The notes beneath the pieces were generated by a model. That model had not been told where the DNA came from. It searched no databases and saw only the letters and a list, made by a program, of their open reading frames with translations. DNA of 63,973 nucleotides. It comes from JBLNCE01 sp050260415. Lineage in GTDB: Bacteria > Bacillota > UBA4882 > JAAYXC01. The position numbers and the translations under genes are program-made. The stretch is from NCBI GenBank assembly GCA_050260415.1, contig JBLNCE010000173.1:1-63973 (forward strand), in the 5' to 3' direction. Below, in pieces: positions 7,821 through 16,580 of the stretch (positions are counted from its first letter, which is position 1; each line of letters starts with the position of its first letter).

Positions 7821-9005
7821 TTACGGCATGAGACACGTGATCTTACAATCGGAGCGGTCGGTCTGGAGACGGATGATGTTCTCGGGCACTTCGTTCAGGG
7901 AGATCTTCTTGGTGATCAGAGGGAGCATGTTCATGCCCGAAGCCATGGCGCTGATGACCCGCGGGAAAGTCCCGTTGCCGGAATGGCCCTGTGAACCGAC
8001 GATCTGAGCGTGACGCACCTGATAGACCTCGGCGTTGATGGGGATCTTCGCGTCCGCGCGTGCCACGACCACGACGGTGCTATTGATCATCTTGCCGTTC
8101 CAGATGGCTTCCTCGATGCCGGGGAAGACCACGGTGGGCAGCCCGGTGGCTTCCAGGTACAACTTGGCACCCAGTCCACCCGTGATCTCCAGCACCCGGG
8201 CGGCGAAGTCTTCTTTGAGCGGATTGATGATGTCGGTGGCGCCCATCTTGACGCCGAGAGCGGCGCGGCCTTCAGACGGTTCGGAGAGGATCACGTGCGC
8301 TGCGCCGGCGCGCTTGAGGATGGCGACCGCCGCCAGTCCGATCGGGCCGCCGCCGAGGATGACGACGTTGTCGCCGGGACGAATGCCGCCGCCGCGTTCG
8401 ATGACCGCGTTATAGGCCACCGAGGTCGGCTCGACCAAGCTTCCGGCCATGAAAAGATCGTTACCCTTATACTGAGCTTTCAGTTCCTCGAGACTCCAGC
8501 AATAACGGGCATTGACTTTGACGTATTCCGCGAAAGCTCCGTCGCAGCTGAACCCGATTTCCTGCAGGGCTTCGCATTGATTGGGATACCCGTCGGCGCA
8601 CGGGCGGCACATGGCGCACCAGAACATTTCCTCGGCGCAGACCGCCTCACCTAGTTCAAAACGCTTGGAGGTACGCTTGTTGATCGCTTTCTCGCCGGCC
8701 TTGACGACCTCGCCCGCGAATTCGTGTCCCAAGGTGGCGGGGAACGCGGTCAAACCGGGATAGAAAATGTAGCCGTCCTTGTCCGCCTGGGCCATATGGA
8801 CGTCCGAACCGCAGATCCCGCAGGCCCTGACCTTGAGCAGTACTTCTTCCGGACCGATCTCGGGTATATCCTTGTCGACGATCTTCATTACCGGATTGCG
8901 CCAAACCTTGCTTCCCAGATAAGTCAGTTTCTTATCGATATCCTTATAACCGAGTTTAAAATCCGGTTTGGGTGACCAATCCGCAAATAGGGTAACAGCC
9001 TTCAC
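7821..9005 (-). CDS. iolM: Zinc-dependent scyllo-inosose 3-dehydrogenase (IolM-like)
   Basis: A 394-residue medium-chain zinc dehydrogenase. Catalytic-zinc motif CGICGSDVH (62-70) and GHEFAGEVV (93-101), structural-zinc cysteines at about 130, 133, 136 and 144, and a Rossmann GGGPIG (218-223). The N-terminal extension with LTYLGSKVWRNP, and the C-terminal VGSQGHSGNGTFPRVIS, strongly recall T. maritima TM0412 (IolM), which oxidises 2-keto-myo-inositol to a diketo-inositol. It begins with GTG, eight bases after AAAGGAGG. A LacI-type operator lies at 9050. Gaps of about 220-260 bases to iolN and iolG contain repeats or an operator, so separate promoters are possible. Confidence 0.9.
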   Translation of the reverse strand: MKAVTLFADWSPKPDFKLGYKDIDKKLTYLGSKVWRNPVMKIVDKDIPEIGPEEVLLKVRACGICGSDVHMAQADKDGYIFYPGLTAFPATLGHEFAGEVVKAGEKAINKRTSKRFELGEAVCAEEMFWCAMCRPCADGYPNQCEALQEIGFSCDGAFAEYVKVNARYCWSLEELKAQYKGNDLFMAGSLVEPTSVAYNAVIERGGGIRPGDNVVILGGGPIGLAAVAILKRAGAAHVILSEPSEGRAALGVKMGATDIINPLKEDFAARVLEITGGLGAKLYLEATGLPTVVFPGIEEAIWNGKMINSTVVVVARADAKIPINAEVYQVRHAQIVGSQGHSGNGTFPRVISAMASGMNMLPLITKKISLNEVPENIIRLQTDRSDCKITCLMP

Positions 9006-9049
9006 AGTGTTGTCCTCCTTTTTCTTTCAGCCACCTTCATCCGGCGGCC

Positions 9050-9064
9050 TGTAAGCGTTTACGC
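9050..9064. promoter_or_regulatory. LacI-type operator upstream of iolM
   Basis: TGTAAGCGTTTACG, 45 bases before the iolM start, fits the imperfect palindrome with central CG typical of LacI/CcpA-family operators. It shares the GTAA-N-CG-N-TTAC core with sites at 10362, 26599 and 26793. Confidence 0.7.
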
Positions 9065-9268
9065 GAATGCATCATGTCAGATTTCCGCGCTCCATGTGAT
9101 CTACCGGAGCGGGATGGGCCTTCATAAACGGCCTGATCGGCCTATGGTCCCTTGAACATGCCTCAGGCGCTCCTCCCCCTTTCACGGCTGTCCCGACCGC
9201 ATGTCATGTCGGGGTAATGCCTGTTTCCGCCGGTCCCGCAAGGGCTTCGCCCGGCTCGAACCCAATGC

Positions 9269-10273
9269 CTAGCCGACCTTGACGAATGTCCCGGTGCGCA
9301 ACGATTCCTTGGCCGCATAGCCCATTGCCACGGAAATCCGGCCATCCAGCCCGGTGACTGACGGCTCCTTATTCTCCCGGAGACATGAGATGAAGTGCTC
9401 CATCTCGAGAATGTAAGCCTCGCGGTATCGCTCGAGGAAGAAAAACATCGGTTTGTCATGCTCGATGCGATCCGCCTTATTGAGCGTTACTTCCGTCGGC
9501 GTCTTGTTCCCGACCACCACCGAGCCTTCAGCGCCGAAAACCTCGATTCGCTGGTCGTAACCGTATACCGCCTTGCGGCTGTTATCGATCGCCCCCAGGG
9601 CGCCGCTCTTGTACTTCAACAGGACGACAGCGGTATCGATATCGCCTTGCTGCCCGATCCGTGGATCGACCAGGCAGGTCCCGGTGGCCATCAGTTCGGT
9701 CACCTCTTGTCCCAGGAGATATCGCGCCATGTCAAAGTCGTGAATGGTCATATCCAGGAACATGCCGCCCGATACGCGTACATACTCCGGCGGCGGCGGC
9801 TGCGGATCCCTGCTCGAGATGCGCACGAGATGGGGAGTACCGATCCCGCCCGCCGCCACCAGTTCTTTTGCTTTGTGAAAACCCGGGTCAAAACGCCGAT
9901 TGAAACCAACCATCAGTTTCACGCCGGCTTTCGCAACGGCGGCCAAAGCTCGATCGATGCGTTCCATCTCCAGGGCGATCGGCTTTTCACAGAAGATATC
10001 CTTGCCGGCTTCGGCCGACTCCGCGATAATTTGGGCATGGGTATCGGTGGAGGAACAGATTACCACCGCATCAAGATCCTTGTTCTCTAAGAGACGGCGA
10101 TGATCCGTTTCCCACACGGGGATAGCCAGCTCCGCGGCCAGCGATCTGGCGGCTTCCGGTACCACATCAGAAACCGCGATTACATCAGACCCTCTTACCT
10201 GGCTTTTCAAATTTGACGCGTGGATTCGCCCGATCCTGCCTGCGCCGATTACACCCAGCTTGACTTTGTCCAT
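9269..10273 (-). CDS. iolG: Inositol 2-dehydrogenase (Gfo/Idh/MocA family)
   Basis: A 334-residue NAD-dependent oxidoreductase. The N-terminal Rossmann motif GAGRIG (10-15) and the CEKP motif (95-98, catalytic Lys97) are followed by GFNRRFDPGF and the active-site block FLDMTIHDFD (Asp174, His178), a set typical of myo-inositol dehydrogenases. It would start the pathway by oxidising myo-inositol to 2-keto-myo-inositol, feeding IolM downstream. The ATG at 10273 follows AAAGGAG by nine bases. A perfect 12-base operator palindrome lies about 90 bases upstream. Related dehydrogenases act on other sugars, so the assignment leans on the linked iolM, iolN and iolO. Confidence 0.9.
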   Translation of the reverse strand: MDKVKLGVIGAGRIGRIHASNLKSQVRGSDVIAVSDVVPEAARSLAAELAIPVWETDHRRLLENKDLDAVVICSSTDTHAQIIAESAEAGKDIFCEKPIALEMERIDRALAAVAKAGVKLMVGFNRRFDPGFHKAKELVAAGGIGTPHLVRISSRDPQPPPPEYVRVSGGMFLDMTIHDFDMARYLLGQEVTELMATGTCLVDPRIGQQGDIDTAVVLLKYKSGALGAIDNSRKAVYGYDQRIEVFGAEGSVVVGNKTPTEVTLNKADRIEHDKPMFFFLERYREAYILEMEHFISCLRENKEPSVTGLDGRISVAMGYAAKESLRTGTFVKVG

Positions 10274-10361
10274 TGGACTTGGCTCCTTTCCTTTTCGTCC
10301 CCTTGATACGCTTCATGAGCTCCAGTAATCACATTCACGATCTTTCCTTATCACACCTTGA

Positions 10362-10377
10362 TGTAACCGGTTACTTG
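10362..10377. promoter_or_regulatory. LacI-type operator upstream of iolG
   Basis: TGTAACCGGTTACTTG contains the perfect palindrome GTAACCGGTTAC (10363-10374). The right half GGTTACTTG is identical to that of the site before the dehydratase gene at 26793, pointing to a shared repressor. Confidence 0.78.
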
Positions 10378-10454
10378 CCATGATTTATCTTCTCCGCGCC
10401 CCCGAGCGATTCCTTCTTTACAGTGAGATATTTTTACCCCGCCAGCCATACGCG

Positions 10455-11185
10455 TCATGTCTCGCGGCAGTAGATGCGACGCCCGTCGCCCATTCGTGGC
10501 CGCTTCATGCCTTGCTTGGTCCCGATGCCCAGCAAGATACGGAGAGAAGTGAGGGCGGTTCTTCTTGTTTCACCCGGCGGCAGAATCTCGAGGCAGGCGT
10601 GTTCGGACCTGCGGACGGAGAGGGTCGGCAACCCGATGCGGATGACCTGCGCGAGGCGATCCAGAGTAAGGCTATCCCCGATGGCCGCCAGCTTCGTGGG
10701 CATGACGTCAGCAGCGACGCGGTCGAGAAAGGGTACCAATTGACACAGGCAACACGGCATTTGGCCATATAGGCGCGGATCGTCCCGTCGACCCGGGGAA
10801 CATAGGTCCTCCCGCCCATGTAAAGGATCAGGTGCACGCCGAATTGACCGGCGAGAATAGCCGCGAGCACCGCGACATTCGGCGGCAGGTGGTATTTTGC
10901 GGGTGTCCGCCCGAGGCGGGGTTCTATGATCTCGGCCGCTTTGGGCAGGATGGCGGGCGCGTTGATCTCGCGCGCGCGAGTCGGCGAGGCACCCGCTTCT
11001 TCATTGCCTCCGGCGGCAACCGCAAAAAGCCCTCCGGCGGCGAGGCAGCGGTCTACGGTCCGGTGATTCCTCCCGGTTGCCTCCCGGCATGAATCCGACC
11101 GTGTGCCTTCACTTTCCGTGATCAACAACCCGCGTTCCAACTTGCTCCACCCTTCCCCGCCCGTCGGTGCGACGGCGCGTTTCAT
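10455..11185 (-). pseudogene. Unrecognised, apparently frameshifted gene
   Basis: This 950-base gap between iolG and the ABC ATPase gene has no single convincing frame. One minus-strand frame from 11185 gives protein-like sequence (PAILPKAAEIIEPRLG, AGQFGVHLILYMGGRTYVP) up to about 10740. A second frame then continues plausibly (LDRVAADVMPTKLAAIGDSL, SEHACLEILPPGETRRTAL) to a stop at 10455. The join would need one frameshift near VACVNWYPF. I do not recognise the family. It follows the ATPase gene by 42 bases, so it may once have belonged to that operon. It could also be non-coding sequence. Confidence 0.35.
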
Positions 11186-11227
11186 GCACGCATGCCGGTT
11201 ACCGGCGAGTACACCCCTCCAACCGAC

Positions 11228-12316
11228 TCACACCGGCAAGATATGGACGCCGGACATCCTGAGGTTCACGCCAACCTCGCTTCCCTGCTCAAAAAACTGC
11301 CGTTCCAGGGGATTCGGCACTTCGGCATGGATGGTTTGCCCCGCAACTTCCACTTCGTACGCGACTACCGAACCCAGATATGAAAGCCGGGTGATGCGGC
11401 CGGCAAAGCTGCCGCCCGGCGGCGACACGATATCCACCGCCTCCGGCCTTAGCACCAGTTCCACCCTGGCACCCGCGGACAACTCGACGGCCGACCGACA
11501 GCGCAGGACGGTCCCGAACACATTGACCAGTAGATCTCCGCTCTCGTAGCGCTCGACGGCTCCCTCGACAAAGGCGGTCTTCTTACCCATGAAATCGGCG
11601 ACAAACTTGGTCTTGGGACGGGCATAGACCTCTACCGGTGTGCCGATTTGTTCGATGCGCCCCTTGTTCATCACGGCGATTCGATCGGAGAGGCTCATGG
11701 CTTCTTCCTGGTCGTGGGTGACATAGACGCTGGCGATGTTAAGTTTTTGTTGAATCCCCCTGATTTCCGCCCGCATCTGGGCCCGCAGCTTCGCGTCAAG
11801 GTTCGAGAGCGGCTCGTCGAAGAGCAGGACCTTCGGCTCGACGACCAAGGCCCTGGCCAGGGCGACCCGCTGTTGCTGTCCGCCCGAAAGCGCGCCCGGC
11901 GGCCGGTGTTCCATGCCTTCCAGGCCGACAAGCTTTATCACCTGGCCGACCCGGTCGGCTATCGCATCCTGGCTCGATTTGCGCATCCGGAGACCGTAAG
12001 CCACATTCTCGAAGACGGTCATGTGCGGGAAGAGGGCGTAGCTCTGAAAGACCATGGCCGTATCACGCTTATTGGGTGGGACATGGCTGATTTCTTTGCC
12101 GTCAAGTATGATCCGGCCGGCGGAAGGCTCCTCGAACCCCCCGATCATGCGAAGGGTCGTGGTCTTGCCGCAGCCTGACGGGCCAAGGAGCGTCAGCAAT
12201 TCACCCTGGCGCAACTGGAAAGACACATTGTTCACGGCCAGGACCTCTTCCCTGCGGCCGGCGGCTTGGCTGAAGACCTTGCTGACCTCGATCAGCTCGA
12301 TACTGTAGCGTTCCAT
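11228..12316 (-). CDS. ABC transporter ATP-binding protein (ferric/sugar-phosphate type, system 1)
   Basis: A 362-residue importer ATPase of the FbpC/PotA/AfuC class: Walker A GPSGCGKTT (45-53), Q-loop, signature LSGGQQQRVALARAL, Walker B VLLFDEPLSNLDAKL, switch His in YVTHDQEEAM, and a C-terminal TOBE domain from about residue 280. It couples ATP hydrolysis to the fused permease, whose gene overlaps this start by 25 bases. Iron, putrescine, phosphonate and hexose-phosphate (AfuABC) systems share this architecture. In this island an organic phosphate is more likely than iron (inference). Confidence 0.93.
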   Translation of the reverse strand: MERYSIELIEVSKVFSQAAGRREEVLAVNNVSFQLRQGELLTLLGPSGCGKTTTLRMIGGFEEPSAGRIILDGKEISHVPPNKRDTAMVFQSYALFPHMTVFENVAYGLRMRKSSQDAIADRVGQVIKLVGLEGMEHRPPGALSGGQQQRVALARALVVEPKVLLFDEPLSNLDAKLRAQMRAEIRGIQQKLNIASVYVTHDQEEAMSLSDRIAVMNKGRIEQIGTPVEVYARPKTKFVADFMGKKTAFVEGAVERYESGDLLVNVFGTVLRCRSAVELSAGARVELVLRPEAVDIVSPPGGSFAGRITRLSYLGSVVAYEVEVAGQTIHAEVPNPLERQFFEQGSEVGVNLRMSGVHILPV

Positions 12317-14052
12317 CCCTCATCCCTCCCGCCGGCCGCGCGGGCTGTGCCCTGCCGCCGGTATTGTCCGCCTCGCCAAGGCTGGTGTACGAGCAGGTTG
12401 ATGACCCCGATCGCCGCCAGGACCATCACGATGATTACGATGCAGAACGCGGCGGCCTGCGCCAAGTCACTGTTCTCCACCGAGCCCAGCACCGCCACGG
12501 TGATGAGGTTCCACCGCCCCGAGACCACGAAGATGACGGCGCTGATCGCTGTGACGCACCGTACGAAGCTGAAGACAAGGCCGGAGAAGAACGCCGGTGC
12601 AATGAGCGGCAGGGTAACCCGACGAAAAGTGGTATTGCTGTCCGCGCCCAGGTCGCACGAGGCCTCTTCGATCGCGGGGTCTATCTGCTGCAAGGCCGCA
12701 ATTCCGGCCTGGATGCCCGTGGGCATGTTGCGGAAGATGAAGAGAATGATGATTATGGCGGCGGTGCCGGTCAACAGCAGGGGCGGCTGATTGAAGGCCA
12801 GGATATAACCGATGCCCACGACGGTCCCCGGCACGGCGAAGGTCAAGAGTGATGTAAGCTCCAGCGCACGCCGACCGAAGAACTTCTTCCTGATCACGAG
12901 GAAGGCGATGATCATGCCCAGGAGTCCGGTAATGGGCGTGGCGACGGAGGACAAGAAGAGAGTATCCTTGATGTAATCCCACCCGACAACGAAGACGTGG
13001 TGGTAATTAGCCAGGGTGGCCCGATAGTTGACGCCCCAGAGGGTCATGAACGAACCAAACAGCACCGTACCATAGAAGAGGAAGATTACCGCCGTAAATA
13101 GCAGGCAGACAGCGAACGCGCCCCAACGCAAGATCGGCTCGTCACGCTTGCCGGTATGGGCCGAAGGCTTACCCGTTACGGTGACGTATGAGCGGCGGCT
13201 AACCCAGTATTTTTGCAGGAAAAAGGCGATCAGCGAAGGGATTAGGAGGATCACCGCCAGAGCCGCGCCGCCGGGCAAATCGTACAGCCCGGTAATCCTG
13301 AGATAGGCTTGCACCGCTAGGACCTGGTAGTTGCCGGACAAGATGATAGGATTGCCGAAGTCGGCGAGGGATTCAATGAAGATCAGGAGAAGCGCGCTGG
13401 CCAAACCGGGTATGGCCAGGGGCAGGGTGACCGTGCGAAACACCCGCCACGGCGAGGCGCCAAGGTCGAACGCGGCGTCTTCCAGGGCGGGATCGATCGC
13501 CTGCAGGATCCCCGACAATACCAGATAAGCCGTGGGGAAATAAGCCAGCGTCTCGACAAGCGCCAGGCCCCTCAGGCCATAGATCTTGAAATCAATCAAT
13601 CCATGGAGGATTTGTTTGGTAATCACGCCATTGTTGCCGAGCAGGAGGATGGTGGCCAGGGACATGATCAACGGCGGGGAGATCATGGGGAAAGTCGCCA
13701 CCAGCTTGAAGAATCTCTTGCCGGGCACGGCCACTCTCGTCGTCGCGTAAGCAAAGATGAACCCGATGACCGTCCCCAGTACCGCCACGAGCATACCGAG
13801 ATTCACGCTGTTGACCAAGGGGGTGCGGTTATGGCTCTTGGCGAGCAATTCCAAGAAGACCGCCAGGCTGAGATGTCCGTCGTGCACGAGGCTGGTTTTG
13901 AGGACCTCATATAGCGGATAGAGGACAAAAGTCACGAGGGCGACGGCGATCGCCATGATGGCAGCGGCGACCAGAGGTTCTCGGAAGACCAACCCGCGGC
14001 GGCGGGACGGCGCGGACCGTAGGATCGTCTCGGGGCTTGCCAATTCCTTCAC
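12292..14052 (-). CDS. ABC transporter permease, two fused membrane domains (system 1)
   Basis: A 586-residue protein with two repeated binding-protein-dependent permease domains, about 12 membrane segments. Each half carries an EAA loop contacting the ATPase: DPALEDAAFDLGASPWRVF in the first and DPAIEEASCDLGADSNTTF in the second. This fused form is typical of FbpB/AfuB-type importers. It begins with GTG and is 157 bases downstream of its binding-protein gene. The order binding protein, permease, ATPase is the usual one. Confidence 0.92.
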   Translation of the reverse strand: MKELASPETILRSAPSRRRGLVFREPLVAAAIMAIAVALVTFVLYPLYEVLKTSLVHDGHLSLAVFLELLAKSHNRTPLVNSVNLGMLVAVLGTVIGFIFAYATTRVAVPGKRFFKLVATFPMISPPLIMSLATILLLGNNGVITKQILHGLIDFKIYGLRGLALVETLAYFPTAYLVLSGILQAIDPALEDAAFDLGASPWRVFRTVTLPLAIPGLASALLLIFIESLADFGNPIILSGNYQVLAVQAYLRITGLYDLPGGAALAVILLIPSLIAFFLQKYWVSRRSYVTVTGKPSAHTGKRDEPILRWGAFAVCLLFTAVIFLFYGTVLFGSFMTLWGVNYRATLANYHHVFVVGWDYIKDTLFLSSVATPITGLLGMIIAFLVIRKKFFGRRALELTSLLTFAVPGTVVGIGYILAFNQPPLLLTGTAAIIIILFIFRNMPTGIQAGIAALQQIDPAIEEASCDLGADSNTTFRRVTLPLIAPAFFSGLVFSFVRCVTAISAVIFVVSGRWNLITVAVLGSVENSDLAQAAAFCIVIIVMVLAAIGVINLLVHQPWRGGQYRRQGTARAAGGRDEGWNATVSS

Positions 14053-14209
14053 CCCTTCGGGAACTCATGCATTACTTGGTTCCATCACGGCGCGCATCGG
14101 ACCGGCGGCGGGCGGAGAGCCGGGGTGTTCGCAACAGCCCTCACATGCCCCGCCCCCGACGGCCGACTAACCTCCAAATGGGGAGAAACGGGGTTGGGTC
14201 CCGGGTCTC

Positions 14210-15214
14210 CTACTTGTTCGTCAATGTCCGCCACTTCTCCACGAGGCGCTGTTGGTTCTGGCCGGCCCAGACGTCATCGTAGTCGAACAACTTGACCTCG
14301 TCCGGCGTGACCGCCCCTTCCGCCACCTTGGCCTTGGGGTTGAGCGGGATGCGGAACCACTGCTGCATAAGATTCTGGCACTCGACCGTGAGCGTCCAGT
14401 TGATGAACTGCTTGGCCAGTTCCGGCTCGGGGCCACCCTTGACGAGGGCCATGGCGCCGATCTCGTAGCCGGTGCCCTCGGATGGCAAGACCAGCTTCAC
14501 CGGGTATCCCTTCGAGATGCCTTTGGCCAGTACATCGTGTGAGAATGCGATGCCGATGGCGATTTCACCGAGCCCGACCTGGGTAACACAGGCTGATCCG
14601 GATGTGTTGTAGTGATGCACATTGGCATCGAGCTTCTGCATGTAATCGAAACCTTTATCCTCGCCTAGCATCTGGACCATGGTGGACAGCACGGTGTAAG
14701 CCGTACCTGAGGTATACGGATAGGCGAGCGAAATCTGGCCCTTGAAGGCCGGTTTGAGCAAGTCCTGCCAGGAGACGGGATACGCCTGGTTATTCTTCGT
14801 GAACCAGTCCTTGTTGCAGCCGAAACCAATGGCACCGAAGTAGAACCCGGTCCAGTTCCAGTTCTTGTCGTGATGGTTGGACTTTAGATATTCCGCGCCC
14901 TGGGGCTTAAAAGGTTCCAGCACGCCGCTCTGCGTACCGGCGATGTACTCCGGGCTCGGCCCGCCGAACCAGATACTGAATTGCGGGTTCTTGGACTCGG
15001 CCTTCAATCGGGCCAGGCATTCGCCGGCCGACATCCTGACCCACTCCACCTTCACCCCGGAAGACTTTTCGAAGGCTTCGAGGTAAATCTTCGCTTCATT
15101 GGGGTCCAACGCTGTCAGCATGTGCAGGACATTCGGCGGGGCCGTCAAGGCGCTGGCCGAAATTGCGGCCAGTACCCCCAGGGATAACAGAACCAATGCG
15201 ATTCTCCGTTTCAT
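14210..15214 (-). CDS. ABC transporter substrate-binding protein (system 1)
   Basis: A 334-residue secreted solute-binding protein. It has a Lys/Arg start (MKRR), a hydrophobic core to about residue 25 and probable signal peptidase I cleavage near SASA-LTA; no lipobox cysteine is seen. The mature part has the AfuA/FbpA-like two-lobe fold (VLHMLTALDPNEAKIYLEAF, WFGGPSPEYIAG, FKGQISLAYPYTSGTAYTVL). The paired tyrosines that bind iron in FbpA are not evident, which fits an organic or phosphorylated ligand. GGGAGG precedes the ATG by seven bases. Ligand identity is unresolved. Confidence 0.9.
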   Translation of the reverse strand: MKRRIALVLLSLGVLAAISASALTAPPNVLHMLTALDPNEAKIYLEAFEKSSGVKVEWVRMSAGECLARLKAESKNPQFSIWFGGPSPEYIAGTQSGVLEPFKPQGAEYLKSNHHDKNWNWTGFYFGAIGFGCNKDWFTKNNQAYPVSWQDLLKPAFKGQISLAYPYTSGTAYTVLSTMVQMLGEDKGFDYMQKLDANVHHYNTSGSACVTQVGLGEIAIGIAFSHDVLAKGISKGYPVKLVLPSEGTGYEIGAMALVKGGPEPELAKQFINWTLTVECQNLMQQWFRIPLNPKAKVAEGAVTPDEVKLFDYDDVWAGQNQQRLVEKWRTLTNK

Positions 15215-15364
15215 GCCGTTACCTCCCGCTTCAATCTTCGAACCACCTTACCACACGCGTGGACCTTTGGGTCAACCAATATGTCGATCTCACCCCCGTA
15301 TAACGTATTTCCGCGCAGAATATGTCTATTACCCTCAGGAAGTTTGTACTACGCACTCAGCCTG

Positions 15365-16234
15365 CTAGAGAGTCTTCATCCTTGCCAAGACATCCTGCAC
15401 AGTGCCGGAAAATGGGCCGAACCTTTCCATCTTCATACTGGTCAGAGCCGCCGCGTAACGGACGGATTCCTCGATCCCATGGTTCCGCCGCCAGGCCATA
15501 TAGGAGATAAAACACGTATCCCCGCGCCCGCTCCGTCCTGACAGGTTGCTGGGATTGAACGGCGCCCGGTGGATCCGCTTCCCGTCATAGACGATGACCT
15601 CGGAAGCATGGGTGACCATTACTTCCTTGGCCCCCAGATCGAAGAGGATTCTCGCGGCCCTTTCCCGGTCGGTCGTGCCGGTGCAGACTTCGGCTTCCTG
15701 GAAATCCGCCTTGAGATAGGTCACCAGCGGGAGGTACTCTTTCTTTTCCGGCCAATCCCTGAAGCCAAAACTGTCGCCGACGCTGTAACGCAGCATCGCC
15801 TGCATATCCAGGGCCACCGGGCCTTTCTTGGCGAGGTGCGCGATCATCTGGTTCGGGATCTCCCCGATGAACAGCCCCGCCAGATCGTAGATCTTCGCCT
15901 CTACGTCGGGAAGATCCGCAATCGCGAAGGGATCGGCCTGCGAAAGCAGCTTGACCTTGCGCTTATCGACATTGTCGGAGATGTATGTGTTCTCGATGGA
16001 GGTAGTCTGGGGCGAAGGGAGGCAGACGACGTCGATCCCCTCGTTCCTAAGCAGATCGAGGGCGCCGGCATGAGCCTTGGCCATCTTCGTGACGACGCAT
16101 ACCTTGGCCCCGGACCTGCTCGCGGCGATCGGCGAGAAGAACGCCGCTCCACCGGTGAAATTCTCTCTCTTGCCCTGGTATTCCTGAATATCAGCAGTAA
16201 CGTGGCCGACGACGAGAAAATCATAGTTTGACAT
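15365..16234 (-). CDS. iolK: PfkB-family myo-inositol kinase (IolK-like)
   Basis: A 289-residue PfkB kinase. TTSIENTYISDNVDKR (77-92) plus LLSQADPFAIADL, and the signature GRSGRGDTC (233-241, catalytic Asp239), recall T. maritima TM0415, a kinase in the inositol cluster for which myo-inositol kinase activity has been reported. The start is ATG at 16234, six bases after AGGAGG; the frame to 16267 runs into a repeat. It is 150 bases upstream of ABC system 1. Why an oxidative inositol pathway carries an inositol kinase is unclear; it may salvage inositol for phospholipid or store inositol phosphate. Confidence 0.82.
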   Translation of the reverse strand: MSNYDFLVVGHVTADIQEYQGKRENFTGGAAFFSPIAASRSGAKVCVVTKMAKAHAGALDLLRNEGIDVVCLPSPQTTSIENTYISDNVDKRKVKLLSQADPFAIADLPDVEAKIYDLAGLFIGEIPNQMIAHLAKKGPVALDMQAMLRYSVGDSFGFRDWPEKKEYLPLVTYLKADFQEAEVCTGTTDRERAARILFDLGAKEVMVTHASEVIVYDGKRIHRAPFNPSNLSGRSGRGDTCFISYMAWRRNHGIEESVRYAAALTSMKMERFGPFSGTVQDVLARMKTL

Positions 16235-16267
16235 GCGTATCCTCCTGTCTATATCACCAAAATTCAA

Positions 16268-16364
16268 CTACGAAAGACGCGAAAATAAAACGATAACTGA
16301 TAAAGTAAAAGAATTCGAGCGATGATGGGCGGCTCTTTTTGCGCAATTTCGCGTGTTTCGTAGT
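16268..16364. repeat. Imperfect inverted repeat, ACTACGAAAGACGCG family
   Basis: ACTACGAAAGACGCGAAAAT (16268-16287) pairs with ATTTCGCGTGTTTCGTAGT (16346-16364); flanking bases extend the match (ATAACTGATAA against TTATCAGTTGT). It occupies half of the 346-base gap between iolK and the second binding-protein gene. Confidence 0.7.
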
Positions 16365-16422
16365 GATTATCAGTTGTCGTATCAAAAAAACATTGGGAAA
16401 GTCACAATAGGCTTTAACGTAC

Positions 16423-16485
16423 TCCTTTGCGTTCTTGGCGCCTTGGCGAGAAATTGGTTTTCAGGGTTTATCACACTTCTTTAAG
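16423..16485. repeat. CTTTGCG/CTTGGCG phrase plus TTTTTCAC companion motif
   Basis: CCTTTGCGTTCTTGGCGCC begins a phrase to 16458; 16465-16485 is GGTTTATCACACTTCTTTAAG, a diverged companion motif. This is the same pairing as at 7612-7665, in the opposite orientation. Confidence 0.6.
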
Positions 16486-16499
16486 AACAGGCTTAGAAA

Positions 16500-16564
16500 G
16501 GAGGCACGGGTGCCAGCATCCCTGACAATCCTCCGTTTCATCAGGACCTTGGCCCCGTGCCTCC
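16500..16564. repeat. Long-loop inverted repeat before the binding-protein gene end
   Basis: GGAGGCACGGG (16500-16510) and CCCGTGCCTCC (16554-16564) are perfect complements around 43 bases. It lies just past the stop of the system 2 binding-protein gene and may end that transcript, though no T-run follows. Confidence 0.55.
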
Positions 16565-16580
16565 CGCGTACGATGGGCAA

